Source: Azophilus sp026709365
GTDB lineage: Bacteria > Pseudomonadota > Gammaproteobacteria > Pseudomonadales > Azotimanducaceae
Reading direction: 5' to 3'
DNA length: 64,000 nt
Assembly (NCBI GenBank): GCA_965200175.1
Contig: OZ241345.1
Coordinates: forward strand, 1,612,001-1,676,000
A program made the translations under genes and the position numbers. Below the pieces are notes generated by a model. The model was not told the DNA's origin. It worked only from the letters and a program-made list of their open reading frames with translations, and searched no databases. Shown in pieces: positions 43,531 to 52,090 of the stretch. How positions within the stretch are numbered: position 1 is the first letter of the stretch; each line of letters starts with the position of its first letter.

Positions 43531-45000
43531 TCAGAACCCCAGTTCCTCCACGTCCTGGGGAACGAGGGGATAGGTGATGCCCGCCCACTTCTGCACCACC
43601 CGCACCACTTGGCAGGCATAGCCAAACTCGTTGTCGTACCAAACGTAGAGCACCACTCGGTTGTCCTTGGCCAAGGTCGCCCCCCCATCGACGATGCAGG
43701 CGTGTCGGTTGCCGACGAAGTCCGACGACACCACGTCGGGCGCCTCGGTGTAGTCGATCTGGCGCTGCAGGTCGGAGTGCAGGGCGGCGTTGCGCAGGAA
43801 GTCGTTGACGTCCTCGACGCCGACGGCCTCGGAAAGGGCGAGGTTGAGGATCGCCAATGAGACGTTGGGCGTCGGCACGCGAATGGCGTTGCCGGTCAGC
43901 TTGCCCTCAAGTTCCGGCAGCAGTTCGGTCACGGCAGTGGATGCGCCGGTCTCGGTGATCACCATGTTCAGCGGCGCGCCCCGGCCGCGCCGGTTCTTGC
44001 GATGGTAGTTGTCAATCAGGTTCTGGTCGTTGGTGTAGGCATGCACCGTCTCCATGTGGCCGTGCCGCAGCTGGTAGCGGTCGTTGACGGCCTTCATCAC
44101 CGGCACGATGGCGTTGGTGGTGCAGGAGGCGGCGCCGAGGATGGTGTCGTCGGGCAGGACGCAGCCCGAATTGACGCCGGAAACGATGTTCTTGATGCGG
44201 CCCTTGGCCGGCGCCGTCACAACGACCTTGGCGGCGCCAGGACAAAGCAGGTGGCGGCTTAAGCCTGCCTCGTCCCGCCAGGCGCCGGTGTTGTCGATGA
44301 CGATGGCATTGTCGATGCCGTGCTGCCGGTAGTCGATGGCGTCGGGCTGGTCGGCGTAGATGACCTGAATCACGTTGCCGTTCGCAATCAGGCAGCTGTT
44401 CTCCTCATCGATGCGCAACGTGCCCAGAAAGGCGCCATGGACCGAGTCCCGGCGCAGCAGCGCCGCCCGCTTCATCAGATCGCCGTTGCTGGCCTTGCGC
44501 ACCACAATGGCCTTCAGCCGCAGCTGGTGGCCCCCGCCGGTCTTCTCGATGAGCAGCCGGGCGAGCAGGCGACCGATGCGGCCGAAGCCGTAAAGCACAA
44601 TGTCTTGGGGCTGCTCCAGCGGCGGCACATGCCGGCCGATCACCTCGGCGCAGGCGTCACGGACGAAAGCCAGCGGATCGACGGAGGCGCTCTCGGAGGC
44701 TTCCATGAAGCGTGTGGTCAGCTTGCCCACGTCAATGTGGGACGGCCCCAAGTCGAGCTCGGACAGGGCCTTGAGGATGGGATAGCTCTCGAACTCCGAC
44801 AGCTCGTTGTGCGCCACTTGCCGGACGTAGCGATGGGTCTTCATGATTTGGATGACGCTTTGGTTGTAAAGCGCCCTTCCGTAGCAGTAGGCGACCACGT
44901 TCTTGCGGTAGAGCTGGCCGATGATGGGAATCATGGCTTCGGCCAAAGCCTCGCGCTCCTTCCAATCGGGAAAATAGTCTTCAAGGTTCGGTAGCGCCAT
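43531..45000 (-). CDS. gap: Glyceraldehyde-3-phosphate dehydrogenase, long form
   Basis: Oxidises glyceraldehyde-3-phosphate to 1,3-bisphosphoglycerate (or the reverse). 489 residues, longer than the common 330-residue enzyme because of an N-terminal domain of about 130 residues (MALPNLEDYFPDWKEREALA onwards) found in the long GAPDHs of Vibrio, Pseudomonas and relatives. NAD loop GFGRIGR (138-144), catalytic C293 in AASCTTNA, HAYTNDQNLIDNYHRKNRRGRGA and WYDNEFGYACQV. Expressed alone; 431 bases of mostly repeats lie upstream. ATG 45000. A gluconeogenic role is common for this type. Confidence 0.93.
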   Translation of the reverse strand: MALPNLEDYFPDWKEREALAEAMIPIIGQLYRKNVVAYCYGRALYNQSVIQIMKTHRYVRQVAHNELSEFESYPILKALSELDLGPSHIDVGKLTTRFMEASESASVDPLAFVRDACAEVIGRHVPPLEQPQDIVLYGFGRIGRLLARLLIEKTGGGHQLRLKAIVVRKASNGDLMKRAALLRRDSVHGAFLGTLRIDEENSCLIANGNVIQVIYADQPDAIDYRQHGIDNAIVIDNTGAWRDEAGLSRHLLCPGAAKVVVTAPAKGRIKNIVSGVNSGCVLPDDTILGAASCTTNAIVPVMKAVNDRYQLRHGHMETVHAYTNDQNLIDNYHRKNRRGRGAPLNMVITETGASTAVTELLPELEGKLTGNAIRVPTPNVSLAILNLALSEAVGVEDVNDFLRNAALHSDLQRQIDYTEAPDVVSSDFVGNRHACIVDGGATLAKDNRVVLYVWYDNEFGYACQVVRVVQKWAGITYPLVPQDVEELGF

Positions 45001-45079
45001 GGGCTTGCTGCTCCCAAAGGAGTGGTGAGGATGGGGTGATCGGCGATTATACGGATTGATCGTGGCTCAAAATAGCCGC

Positions 45080-45376
45080 TGCGCCTCTCGTCCAGAGGGC
45101 GAGAGGCGCAGGTCGGATTCCGAGATGTTTCCGAGCCTGCACAGCTGCTGCGCGACCTGACGGTCGCGGATGGACTTTCGCTGGCGCGAAAGTCCGCGTT
45201 CGTTACGTGGGTGAGGTTCCCTTACTCCCTTAACCCGGCATAGACGCTGGCGCCAAGCCGCAAAACCGGTCGATCACGCTGTACCGGCTCAGAAACATTT
45301 CGGAATCCGGCCTGAGCGACCAGCGCGGAGTTTCGCGCCAGCGAAACTCCAACCGCGCCCGCCTCGCGGGCGCGCT
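45080..45376. repeat. PR1 repeat cluster, three units, both orientations
   Basis: Left partial unit (about 45080-45143): hairpin GCGCCTCTCG/CGAGAGGCGC and a reverse arm. Middle unit (45149-45227, reverse): variable GCGACCTGACGGTCGC and constant GGACTTTCGC-TGGC-GCGAAAGTCC, where G:C has become C:G on both strands. Right unit (45280-45376, forward): arm ACCGGCTCAGAAACATTTCG, constant GGAGTTTCGC-GCCA-GCGAAACTCC, variable CGCGCCCGCCTCGCGGGCGCG. Covers most of the 431-base gap between the divergent gap and folD genes. Confidence 0.9.
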
Positions 45377-45431
45377 GGTGCGGCGGACTCGTTGTAAACT
45401 GCGGTGCGGCGCAATTGGTTGGGGAGCGTCA

Positions 45432-46292
45432 ATGACAGCCCAAGTGCTCGACGGCAAGGCCATCGCCGCCGCCTGCCGACGCGACATTCGGCAAGCCGTG
45501 CAGCGGCGCCTCGGCGCGGGCCTCAGACCACCTGGGCTGGCCGTGGTTCTGGTTGGCGACGACGCTGCTTCCGAGGTGTACGTCAACGCCAAAGCGCGGG
45601 ATTGCCGGCAGGTCGGCTTTCACTCCGTGGTGGAGCGCATCGCCGCCACTGTCGCCCAGGAGGCGTTGGAAGCGCGGATTCTCGCGCTCAATGCCGACAC
45701 TAGCATCCACGGCTTTCTCGTGCAGCTGCCGCTGCCGGAGCACATCGACGCGAACCGCATCATTGACCTGATCGACCCCGCCAAGGACGTGGACGGCTTT
45801 CACCCCTACAACATCGGCCGTTTGGCCCTGCGCCGCCCGGCATTGCGCTCCTGCACCCCGATGGGCGTGATGCTGCTGCTTGACCGCACCGGCATGGAGT
45901 GTCGCGGCGCCCAAGCCACGGTGATCAGCGCCTCCAACCACATCGGCCGTCCCATGGCCCTGGAACTGCTGCAAGCGGGCTGCACGGTCACCGTGACCCA
46001 CAGGTTCACCCGCGACGTCGCGGCCGCCGTGCGCCAAGCCGACATCCTCATTTCCGCAGTCGGCAAGCCGGGCTTGGTCCAAGGCGACTGGATCAAGCCC
46101 GGCGCCGTCGTCATCGACGTGGGCATCACCCGGGATGAACGCGGCAAGCTGCATGGCGACGTGGACTTCGACGCCGCCGCCAAGGCCGCCGCCTGGATCA
46201 CGCCGGTGCCCGGCGGCGTCGGTCCCATGACTCGGGTGGCCCTGCTGCTCAACACCCTGCAGGCGGCGGACGAGGTGTTGGATGACGGATGA
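45432..46292 (+). CDS. folD: Methylenetetrahydrofolate dehydrogenase / cyclohydrolase
   Basis: Bifunctional enzyme of one-carbon metabolism, 286 residues. Catalytic K54 in SEVYVNAKARDC, QLPLPEHID, DVDGFHPYNIGRL, the NADP loop VISASNHIGRPMALELLQ, VTVTHRFTRD, and the C-terminal TPVPGGVGPMTRVALLLNT. ATG 45432 with GGGGAGC upstream. Its stop overlaps the start of lpxH by 11 bases, so the two genes are translationally linked even though their pathways differ. In the NADP loop, SxxxGRP is usual; here it is SNHIGRP. Confidence 0.94.
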   Translation: MTAQVLDGKAIAAACRRDIRQAVQRRLGAGLRPPGLAVVLVGDDAASEVYVNAKARDCRQVGFHSVVERIAATVAQEALEARILALNADTSIHGFLVQLPLPEHIDANRIIDLIDPAKDVDGFHPYNIGRLALRRPALRSCTPMGVMLLLDRTGMECRGAQATVISASNHIGRPMALELLQAGCTVTVTHRFTRDVAAAVRQADILISAVGKPGLVQGDWIKPGAVVIDVGITRDERGKLHGDVDFDAAAKAAAWITPVPGGVGPMTRVALLLNTLQAADEVLDDG

Positions 46293-47079
46293 TCGAGCCC
46301 AGCCGAAACGGATATTCCTGTCCGATCTGCATCTGGACAACGTTCAGGACCAGCGCTTCGCTCGATTCGCCGAGTGCCTTGAGTCGGAGGCGCCTTGGGC
46401 GGAGGAGGTGTTCATTCTCGGCGACCTGTTCGAAGCCTGGATCGGTGACGACGACGACTCGGCGCTGGCCGAGCGGGCCTGCGCGGTGCTTGCGCAAGCG
46501 GCGCAGCGCGCCGCGGTGCAGGTGATGGCAGGCAATCGGGACTTTCTGATTGGCGGCCGGTTTGCGCAGCGCACCGGCGCACGGCTGCTGCCCGACCCAT
46601 TCCGCACCGGCGATGGCCTCATCCTCGCCCATGGCGATGCCCTGTGCATCGGCGATGAAGCCTACCAAGCGATGCGCCAAGTGCTGCGCTCGCCGGCTTG
46701 GCAGGCGGAGATGCTGGCCAAGCCGCTGGCCGAGCGCCGGGCAGCGGCAAACGGCCTGCGCGATGCCAGCCGGGCCAGCAACGCGACCAAGCCCACGGCC
46801 ATCATGGACGCCGACCCCGCTGCCGCCGACCGCTTGCTTGAGGACTTGGGCGGCCGGACGCTGATCCACGGCCACACGCACCGGCCCGCCATCCACGGCC
46901 ACGCCAAGGGCCTGCGCTACGTGCTCGGCGACTGGGCCCGCTGCGGCTGGCTGCTGCGGCAGACCGGCCAACGCTTTCGACTGGAGTGCTTTGCCTTGGA
47001 TCGACCCTATCGGCGCCCTGCTCCGCATGGCGCAACCGACCTTCGGCAAAATGCCGAACGTCAACCCAGTCGGGATTAG
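46282..47079 (+). CDS. lpxH: UDP-2,3-diacylglucosamine diphosphatase
   Basis: Releases UMP from UDP-2,3-diacylglucosamine to form lipid X in lipid A synthesis, at the cytoplasmic face of the inner membrane. 265 residues, with a tail of about 20 residues beyond the usual end. Calcineurin-like metal motifs are LSDLHLDN (D15, H17), FILGDLFEAWIGDDD, AGNRDFL, ILAHGDALC and LIHGHTHRPAIH. Start ATG 46282 inside folD. Overlaps the miaE stop by 4 bases, tail to tail. Confirms a Gram-negative with lipid A. Confidence 0.92.
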   Translation: MTDDRAQPKRIFLSDLHLDNVQDQRFARFAECLESEAPWAEEVFILGDLFEAWIGDDDDSALAERACAVLAQAAQRAAVQVMAGNRDFLIGGRFAQRTGARLLPDPFRTGDGLILAHGDALCIGDEAYQAMRQVLRSPAWQAEMLAKPLAERRAAANGLRDASRASNATKPTAIMDADPAAADRLLEDLGGRTLIHGHTHRPAIHGHAKGLRYVLGDWARCGWLLRQTGQRFRLECFALDRPYRRPAPHGATDLRQNAERQPSRD

Positions 47080-47684
47080 TTGGCCAATGGCCCGCTGTGG
47101 AAGCGGAAGGTTGAGTCCGGATCGGTGACCAGCGTCGCTTCGGCGGCGAGAAAACGCTCAAGGCGGGGCGTCAGGGGCGTATCGGAATAGCGCTCCGCCA
47201 ACTTGAGGTAGTCCCCGAAGTGCCGCGCCTCGGAGGCCAGCAGGCGGGCGTAGAAGCCGTCCAGCGGCGCAGGCGCAACCTCCGCAAGCCGCTCGAAACG
47301 CTCGCAGGAACGGGCCTCGACAATGGCGCCCACCAAGAGGGAGTCCACCAGCCGATGCGGCTCCTCGCGCCTGATCAGCCGATGCAGTTCGGCCGCGTAG
47401 CGGCCCGGTGACAGGTGGACGTAATCGACACCCTGCCCGGCCATCAGCTCAAGCACCTGCTCGAAGTGGCGCAGCTCCTCCCGCGCCAAACGGGACAGCT
47501 TGCGCAGCAGGGGTGGCTTGTCCACATAGCGGTACAGCAGCCCAAGCGCGGTGCCGGCGGCCTTCTTCTCGCAGTTGGCGTGATCGATCAGCAAGGTCGG
47601 CAGGCGCTCCAAGGCGCTGTCCAGCCAAGCATCCGGCGTCGGGCACGCCAGAAAGCGCCGCGCTTCAATGGATGTCGGATTCAC
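47076..47684 (-). CDS. miaE: tRNA-(ms2io6A37) hydroxylase
   Basis: Non-haem di-iron monooxygenase hydroxylating the isopentenyl group of 2-methylthio-N6-isopentenyl-A37 in tRNA. 202 residues. The ferritin-like iron ligands lie in LIDHANCEKKAAGTAL, LAREELRHFEQVLELM, VGAIVEARSCERFERLA and LASEARHFGDYLKLAE. Start ATG 47684. No miaA or miaB in the window. The family is restricted mainly to gammaproteobacteria and some relatives, which supports the taxonomic placement. Confidence 0.92.
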   Translation of the reverse strand: MNPTSIEARRFLACPTPDAWLDSALERLPTLLIDHANCEKKAAGTALGLLYRYVDKPPLLRKLSRLAREELRHFEQVLELMAGQGVDYVHLSPGRYAAELHRLIRREEPHRLVDSLLVGAIVEARSCERFERLAEVAPAPLDGFYARLLASEARHFGDYLKLAERYSDTPLTPRLERFLAAEATLVTDPDSTFRFHSGPLAN

Positions 47685-47795
47685 GAACTTCAGGTCTCGG
47701 GTTGCGGTGAGGATGTCCCAGCTAACTTGATTCGCGTCACCACGACGATCCTGCCGATGCGGGGCAGCCCGGCCGCTGCGACTTGCCCGTTCAAT

Positions 47796-48245
47796 TCAGT
47801 GGGCGGCGATTCGGAAGCTGCGTTCATAGTGGGCTTCGGAACGTTGCCGGATTTCCTTTTCAACTCGCTCCAAGAGGTTGCGCGCCTGGGCTACCCCGTC
47901 CTCATCCCCGGCCAGCCAGGGCGGAGCCTGGCGCCACGCACTGAGACGCCGCAGCACTTCATAGGCGATCCGGGGAGCGCTCCAGCCCTCGATCCGCCGC
48001 AGCCTCACGGAGGCGGCCATTGCCGCCAATTGGTCGATGCGTTCCGGGGACAGGTGCCGGGAAGCCGCGCCGGCGCGCAGGTCGGCCAGCCGTTCCAGCA
48101 CGAGGACCTGCTGCGCCGGTTCGTAGCCGTTCCATTGCGCCACTTCATGGGCGAACCGGTGGCAGCCTCGGCAGACCAGGTCGCCGTAGGTGGTGGAGCA
48201 GACGCCGACGCAAGGGCTGCTTGGCGCCTCAGATCGGTCAGGCAT
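47796..48245 (-). CDS. DUF1289 family protein
   Basis: 149 residues. The N-terminal half has the DUF1289 signature: SPCVGVCSTTYGDLVCRGCHRFAHEVAQWNGY, with four cysteines (CxxxC...CxxC) that probably bind metal. The rest is helical with no recognised domain, making it longer than many DUF1289 proteins. ATG 48245 (MPDRSEAP) overlaps purF by 8 bases; an ATG five codons earlier is possible. Co-transcribed with purF. Function unknown. Confidence 0.82.
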   Translation of the reverse strand: MPDRSEAPSSPCVGVCSTTYGDLVCRGCHRFAHEVAQWNGYEPAQQVLVLERLADLRAGAASRHLSPERIDQLAAMAASVRLRRIEGWSAPRIAYEVLRRLSAWRQAPPWLAGDEDGVAQARNLLERVEKEIRQRSEAHYERSFRIAAH

Positions 48246-49758
48246 GGTTGTGCAGCTCAATCACGGCGCGATCCCGCTGCCGCTCGCGCCGCTGCTTCAT
48301 CTGGTCGTTGCGATCGGCGGAAAGACGCGCCAGATAGCCTTGATCGATGCCGCCGGTGACGTAGTCGCCATCGAACACCGAGCATTCGAAGCCGCCGATG
48401 GCCGGGTTGCCTTCCCGAGCGCTCTCGATCAGGTCCTCCAGGCGCTGGTAGGCCAGCCAGTCGGCGTTGATGATGCGGCCCACCTCCTCCTCGCTGCGGT
48501 CGAATGCGACCAACTCGCCGGCGGCGGGCATGTCGATCCCATAGACGTTGGGAAAGCGGATGGGAGGCGCCGCTGAGGCCAGATAGACCTTCCGGGCGCC
48601 CGCCTCCCGGGCCATCTGCACGATTTGGCTGCTGGTGGTGCCGCGCACGATCGAGTCATCCACCAGCAGCACGTTCTTGCCGCGGAACTCCAGGTCGATG
48701 GCGTTGAGCTTCTGGCGCACGGATTTGCGGCGCAGCTGCTGCCCGGGCATGATGAAGGTGCGGCCGATGTAGCGGTTCTTGACGAAGCCCTCCCGGTACT
48801 TGACGTTCAACTCGTAGGCCAGCGGCAGCGCTGCGGTGCGGCCGGTGTCCGGCAGCGGAATCACCACGTCGATGTCGTGGTCATGGTTGGGGTAGCGGTC
48901 CAGGATGCGGGCGGCCAAGTGCTCGCCCATCCGCAGCCGCGACTTGTACACCGAAATCTGGTCGATGATGGAGTCCGGGCGGGCGAGATAGACGTACTCG
49001 AAGATGCAGGGGGTATGGGCCGCGGCCGGGGCGCAGCGGCGTTTGGCGATCTCGCCTTGGTCGCTCACGTACACCGCCTCTCCGGGCGCCACGTCGGCGA
49101 CGAACTCGAAGCCGAGCATGTCCAAGGCGACGCTCTCCGAGGCCATCATGTATTCCCAGCCGTAGGCGCAGGCGCGGCGGCCATAGACCAAGGGGCGAAT
49201 GCCGTGGGGGTCGCGAAAGCCGACCAAGCCGGCGCCGGTGATCATGGCCACCGCGGCGTAGGCGCCTTGGCAACGCCGATGCACGCCGGCAATGGCGGCA
49301 AAGATGTCATCGGCGCCCGGATGATCGACGTTCATCCTGTCGAGTTCGTGGGCGAAGACGTTGAGCAGCACCTCCGAGTCGCTGCCGGTGTTGACGTGGC
49401 GGCGGTCCTCGCTGAACAGGTCCGCCTTCAAGTCGTCCGAGTTGGTCAGGTTGCCGTTGTGCGCCAGGGTGATGCCGTAGGGGGAGTTGACGTACATGGG
49501 CTGCGCCTCGGCGGAACTCGAGGAGCCGGCAGTGGGATAGCGCACGTGGCCGATGCCGATGTTGCCGACCAGTTGGTTGATGTGATGCTGCTCGAAGACG
49601 TCCTGCACCAAGCCGTTGTCCTTGCGCAGGTGCAGCCGCACGCCATCGCTGGTCACCATGCCGGCGGCGTCCTGGCCGCGATGCTGCAGCACGGTCAGCG
49701 CATCGTAGATCTGCTGATTGACCGGATCGGCGCAAACCAAGGCGACGATGCCGCACAT
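48238..49758 (-). CDS. purF: Amidophosphoribosyltransferase
   Basis: First step of purine synthesis: PRPP + glutamine to phosphoribosylamine. 506 residues. N-terminal nucleophile C2 after Met processing (MCGIVALV; no propeptide), glutamine-site HVRYPTAG and HNGNLTN, and the PRPP site NVLLVDDSIVRGTTSSQIVQ. It comes directly after cvpA with adjacent stop and start, as in enterobacteria and pseudomonads, and ends the long biosynthetic run that begins at leuC. Confidence 0.96.
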   Translation of the reverse strand: MCGIVALVCADPVNQQIYDALTVLQHRGQDAAGMVTSDGVRLHLRKDNGLVQDVFEQHHINQLVGNIGIGHVRYPTAGSSSSAEAQPMYVNSPYGITLAHNGNLTNSDDLKADLFSEDRRHVNTGSDSEVLLNVFAHELDRMNVDHPGADDIFAAIAGVHRRCQGAYAAVAMITGAGLVGFRDPHGIRPLVYGRRACAYGWEYMMASESVALDMLGFEFVADVAPGEAVYVSDQGEIAKRRCAPAAAHTPCIFEYVYLARPDSIIDQISVYKSRLRMGEHLAARILDRYPNHDHDIDVVIPLPDTGRTAALPLAYELNVKYREGFVKNRYIGRTFIMPGQQLRRKSVRQKLNAIDLEFRGKNVLLVDDSIVRGTTSSQIVQMAREAGARKVYLASAAPPIRFPNVYGIDMPAAGELVAFDRSEEEVGRIINADWLAYQRLEDLIESAREGNPAIGGFECSVFDGDYVTGGIDQGYLARLSADRNDQMKQRRERQRDRAVIELHNHA

Positions 49759-50234
49759 CAGGGCGCCCTTGACGTTGGCTTCAGTGGAGCGGCCCCGGCG
49801 CCGCCCAGAAGTTCGAGCAGTTCGTTCTCAAGTTCGGCCAGCAACGGCGGTGCGAGCGCAGCCTGCCACCAAGCGGCGTCCTGGGCGAAGGGTCGCATGA
49901 CCACGAAGGCGACCAAGCACACCGCCAAGCCTCGAGCGCCGCCGAAGGCCAGCCCGAGCATGCGGTCGGCGCCCGACAGGCCAGTGGCGTCCACTGCCCG
50001 GGCCACCAGCTTCTGGGTCAGGGCGCCAAGCAGCATGACCGCCACGAAGACCATGGCGTAACCCGCGATGGCACTCATCGCCGGGGAGTCGAGGGCGAGG
50101 CGACCCGCAACCAGCGGGCCCAGCGATATCGTGCCGAGCAAGGCCGCAACCCAGATGGCCAGGGACAGCACCTCGCGCATCAGGCCGCGCAGCAGGCCGA
50201 TCAACGTCGATGCCGCCAGCAGCACCAGGACCAT
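49758..50234 (-). CDS. cvpA: CvpA family membrane protein
   Basis: About 158 residues with four membrane helices (VLVLLAASTLIGLLRGLMREVLSLAIWVAALLG, FVAVMLLGALTQKLVARAV, GGARGLAVCLVAFVVM). CvpA is linked to purF in most gammaproteobacteria and is needed for colicin V production and bile resistance in E. coli. The ATG at 50234 lies inside the first helix. Compared with family N-termini (MxWxDYxI), the better start may be a CTG at 50255 (LIAGLDIMV), with TAGGAG a few bases upstream, giving 165 residues. That start is inferred. Confidence 0.85.
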   Translation of the reverse strand: MVLVLLAASTLIGLLRGLMREVLSLAIWVAALLGTISLGPLVAGRLALDSPAMSAIAGYAMVFVAVMLLGALTQKLVARAVDATGLSGADRMLGLAFGGARGLAVCLVAFVVMRPFAQDAAWWQAALAPPLLAELENELLELLGGAGAAPLKPTSRAP

Positions 50235-50262
50235 GATGTCGAGGCCGGCGATCAGCCGGCTC

Positions 50263-50793
50263 CTAGTTGCCGAACGCCATGAGCTTGGGCGTCTCCCCGT
50301 ACTGCTCCTCAAGGTCGATGGCCAAGCTGCCGGCCCGCTCCTCGGAGAGAAAGGGACCCACCGCCACCCGGTGCATGATGGGGCCGGCGCCGGCCTTGAA
50401 CATGCTGGTGAAGGCTTCGTGGCCGTCCGCGCGCAGCCGGTCGCGAAAGGCGGTCGCCTTGCCCGAATCGGAGAAGCTGCCCAGTTGAATCGCCCAAACG
50501 CCGGTTTCGTCGTCGGGAAGCGACAGCACCGGCTCGCCAATGCGGGTTCCCGTCCTGCGGTGGAAGCCTTGCGCATCCACCTCCTCGCGCAAGGCTTGGA
50601 CTTGAGCGGCGAGGTCGGTTTCGGGCACCGTCGCCTCGAAGGCCTCCATCGCCGGGGGCTGGTAGTCTGACTTGACGTCGGCAAGCTCCACGGACGCAGT
50701 CCCGTCGCCGTCGAACAGCATGGGCACAAAGATGATGGCGATGGCCAGAAGAAAAAGGCCACCCGTGATCCGGTAGCGGGTTTGCTCACTCAC
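50263..50793 (-). CDS. dedD: SPOR-domain membrane protein (DedD-like)
   Basis: 176 residues. Cytoplasmic N-terminus MSEQTRYRITG, one membrane helix (GLFLLAIAIIFVPMLFDG), a linker, and a C-terminal SPOR domain (GVWAIQLGSFSDSGKATAFRDRLRADGHEAF...HRVAVGPFLSEERAGSLAIDLEEQYG) that binds denuded septal peptidoglycan. The location between folC and cvpA is the standard place for dedD. GTG 50793 overlaps the folC stop, so the two are translationally coupled; a longer frame upstream lies within folC. Confidence 0.88.
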   Translation of the reverse strand: MSEQTRYRITGGLFLLAIAIIFVPMLFDGDGTASVELADVKSDYQPPAMEAFEATVPETDLAAQVQALREEVDAQGFHRRTGTRIGEPVLSLPDDETGVWAIQLGSFSDSGKATAFRDRLRADGHEAFTSMFKAGAGPIMHRVAVGPFLSEERAGSLAIDLEEQYGETPKLMAFGN

Positions 50794-52090
50794 CGGGTGT
50801 GTCCTGTTGTCCCATGGAATAGTGCGATAGCCTGGATCGCGCTGCTTGGGCCACTGCAAACGAACCGAACGCCAGAATAACATCAGACGGCTCGGCAAGG
50901 GAACGGGCGAGCGCCAAGCCCGCATCCAAATCGCCGACAACGGAGCGTGCGACGCCATCGCACCGACCGGACAGCGCCTCGGCGGAAAGCCCGCGGGGCC
51001 CGGCCGTGTCAACCAGCACCCAATGGCGAACCAAGCCGTCGAGCGCTTGGCAAACGGCGCCGCTGTCCTTGTCGTGCAGGTTGCCGAACACGGCGACCAC
51101 GCGGCAGCCGGGAAAGCGCCGCGGAATCTCCGTTTTGAGGAACGCGGCGCCCAAGGGATTGTGGGCCACATCGACCAGCCATTGCCGCCCGTCGGCGATG
51201 AAGGCTTCAAGGCGGCCCGGCAGCCATGCCTCGGACCAGCCTTGACGAACGCAACGCTCGTCAACTCGATCCTCTCCCGTGACGGCATCCACGGCGCAAG
51301 CCGCGGCGGTGGCCAGAGCGCAGTTCTCGGCGGGCAAAACGCTGGCCGGCAGTCCCGGGAAGCGCCGCCCGTCAACTTCGACCTGCCAACCTCCGGAGGC
51401 GTAGCCCCCGTGGCCCGCCAACAGGCGAACGCCCTCCCCCCAAAGCAGCGGCGCCTGGGTGGCGCGCGCCGCCGCGGTCAAAACGCTGTCCGGCATCCCG
51501 GCGCCCAGGGCAATGCGTTGGCCCGCACGAAAGACGCCCGCCTTCTCCGCCCCGATGGCTTCGCGGGAATCGCCCAGGTAGGCCATGTGGTCGAGGCCGA
51601 TGCTGGTGACGACGGCCACATCCGCATCGACGATGTTGAAGGCGTCCAGGCGACCGCCGAGGCCGACCTCGAGGATCGCCACGTCCACGGCAGCGGCCTG
51701 GAAGCAAAACAGCGTCGCCAGGCACGAGTATTCAAAATAGGTCAGGGGGAGGTCCCCGCGCGCCGCTTCCACCGCGTCCAAGGCCGCGCACAGCGTGGCG
51801 TTGTCCGCCTCGACGCCGTCAATCCGCACCCGCTCCCGGAAGGACTGCAGATGCGGCGACAACGTACAGCCGGTACGGCGCCCGCCGGCGAGCAGGATCT
51901 GCTCCAGGCAAACGCAGGTGGAGCCCTTGCCGTTGGTGCCGGCCACGATCACGGAGACGGGCGCCGGCGCCAGCACGCCCATGCGCTCGGCTACCTCGTA
52001 CACCCGCGCAAGCCCCAGATCGATGCTGGCGGGGTTGAGCGCTTCCATGTGCCCCAGCCAAGCGGTCAAGTTGCGCGGGGCCGGCTTCAT
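50786..52090 (-). CDS. folC: Dihydrofolate synthase / folylpolyglutamate synthase
   Basis: 434 residues. Ligates glutamate to dihydropteroate and to folates. ATP loop VIVAGTNGKGSTCVCLEQIL, TLSPHLQSFRERVRIDG, LEVGLGGRLDAFNIVDADVAVVTSIGLDHMAYLGDSREAIGAEKAGVFR, and WLVDVAHNPLGAAFL. ATG overlaps the trpA stop by 4 bases. In relatives with this gene order, accD commonly lies between trpA (or trpF) and folC; here there is no room for it. Confidence 0.94.
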   Translation of the reverse strand: MKPAPRNLTAWLGHMEALNPASIDLGLARVYEVAERMGVLAPAPVSVIVAGTNGKGSTCVCLEQILLAGGRRTGCTLSPHLQSFRERVRIDGVEADNATLCAALDAVEAARGDLPLTYFEYSCLATLFCFQAAAVDVAILEVGLGGRLDAFNIVDADVAVVTSIGLDHMAYLGDSREAIGAEKAGVFRAGQRIALGAGMPDSVLTAAARATQAPLLWGEGVRLLAGHGGYASGGWQVEVDGRRFPGLPASVLPAENCALATAAACAVDAVTGEDRVDERCVRQGWSEAWLPGRLEAFIADGRQWLVDVAHNPLGAAFLKTEIPRRFPGCRVVAVFGNLHDKDSGAVCQALDGLVRHWVLVDTAGPRGLSAEALSGRCDGVARSVVGDLDAGLALARSLAEPSDVILAFGSFAVAQAARSRLSHYSMGQQDTPGE

